Of a DNA stretch of 32,083 nt, positions 31,976 to 32,083 are shown in pieces. A model generated the notes under the pieces. The model saw only the letters and a list, made by a program, of their open reading frames with translations, did not search any database and was not told the DNA's origin. The first letter of the stretch is position 1. Each line of letters begins with the position of its first letter. Both the position numbers and the translations under genes were made by a program. This DNA is from Verrucomicrobiota bacterium (GTDB taxonomy: Bacteria > Verrucomicrobiota > Verrucomicrobiia > Opitutales > Opitutaceae), in assembly GCA_026398135.1 (NCBI GenBank), contig JAPLTN010000011.1:1-32083 (forward strand), in the 5' to 3' direction.

Positions 31976-32083
31976 CCCGAGTTCCGCAGTTTGAAAGATG
32001 GTTTTGTTGTATTTGAGGCACTTGTGTAATTTAAGGGGCGATTTTCGGCACTACATTGCTGATTTCGCGAGTGCCTTTTGGCA
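31976..32083. repeat. Right copy of 108-bp inverted terminal repeat (probable IS end)
   Basis: Exact reverse complement of 6-113. The sequence reads CCCGAGTTCCGCAG outward from 31976 and runs to the last base of the window. Inside it GCACT/AGTGC and TGCC/GGCA can form short hairpins. The base just inside is the A of TTAA (31972-31975). The element is cut off by the window end, so its length and content are unknown. Confidence 0.85.

Noticed and set aside
1-32083. Linear replicon or complete transposon bounded by the terminal inverted repeats
   Set aside because: The content is ordinary chromosomal housekeeping genes, no replication, telomere or transposase gene is present, and the repeats fit IS ends or an assembly break better.
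1-32083. CRISPR array, prophage or ribosomal RNA genes
   Set aside because: No regularly spaced direct repeats, phage structural genes or rRNA-like sequence were seen.

Overview
The window is a GC-rich, densely coded bacterial chromosomal segment. It has two TonB-dependent outer-membrane receptors, a TolC channel, KdsB (Kdo/LPS synthesis) and a RodA elongasome protein, so the organism is diderm and has a peptidoglycan wall. The look of several proteins (Lys/Ala/Pro-rich HTH protein, long Ala-rich repeat protein, small zinc-ribbon proteins) suggests Verrucomicrobiota, perhaps near Opitutaceae. That placement is inference from familiarity, not a database match. Most start codons follow pyrimidine-rich or mixed leaders without a clear Shine-Dalgarno motif.

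Layout. The two window ends carry the same 108-bp sequence in perfect inverted orientation (6-113 and 31976-32083), most likely the ends of two copies of a repeated, IS-like element. Inside the left end lies 400 bp without genes but with two palindromic elements. Then come coaX and birA (minus), a two-gene AbiEii-type nucleotidyltransferase module (plus), nadC (minus), and a plus-strand run of mscS-type channel, rodA and an RNase E/G gene. An AT-rich patch follows with a Lys-rich HTH protein and a decayed short-chain dehydrogenase. Next come a PpiD/SurA-like folding factor, an FmdB-like zinc ribbon, tolC and a second zinc-ribbon gene. That last gene collides tail-to-tail with a PAS-domain gene in an abnormal junction. 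The centre holds kdsB, an HPr gene, a minus-strand group (small protein, M32 carboxypeptidase, TatD), an exported MsrB lipoprotein, an ACT-domain protein and a 674-aa protein with three copies of an undescribed approximately 80-residue module.

The most interesting part is 23555-31832, a plus-strand cluster that looks like a metal (probably copper) uptake locus. It has a small membrane-anchored CxxC protein, TonB receptor 1, a secreted protein whose predicted mature N-terminus is histidine, a small membrane protein, TonB receptor 2, a Tat-type exported DJ-1/PfpI protein resembling isonitrile hydratase, a small membrane protein, and a CusF-like copper-binding protein. At the end is the C-terminal scar of a third receptor that resembles TonB-dependent copper receptors. 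Several genes overlap by ATGA or are separated by only a few bases. Read together, the cluster could import a copper complex, possibly an isonitrile-type chalkophore, through the outer membrane and release or bind the metal in the periplasm. This is a hypothesis. The supporting observations and the tests that would break it are given separately.
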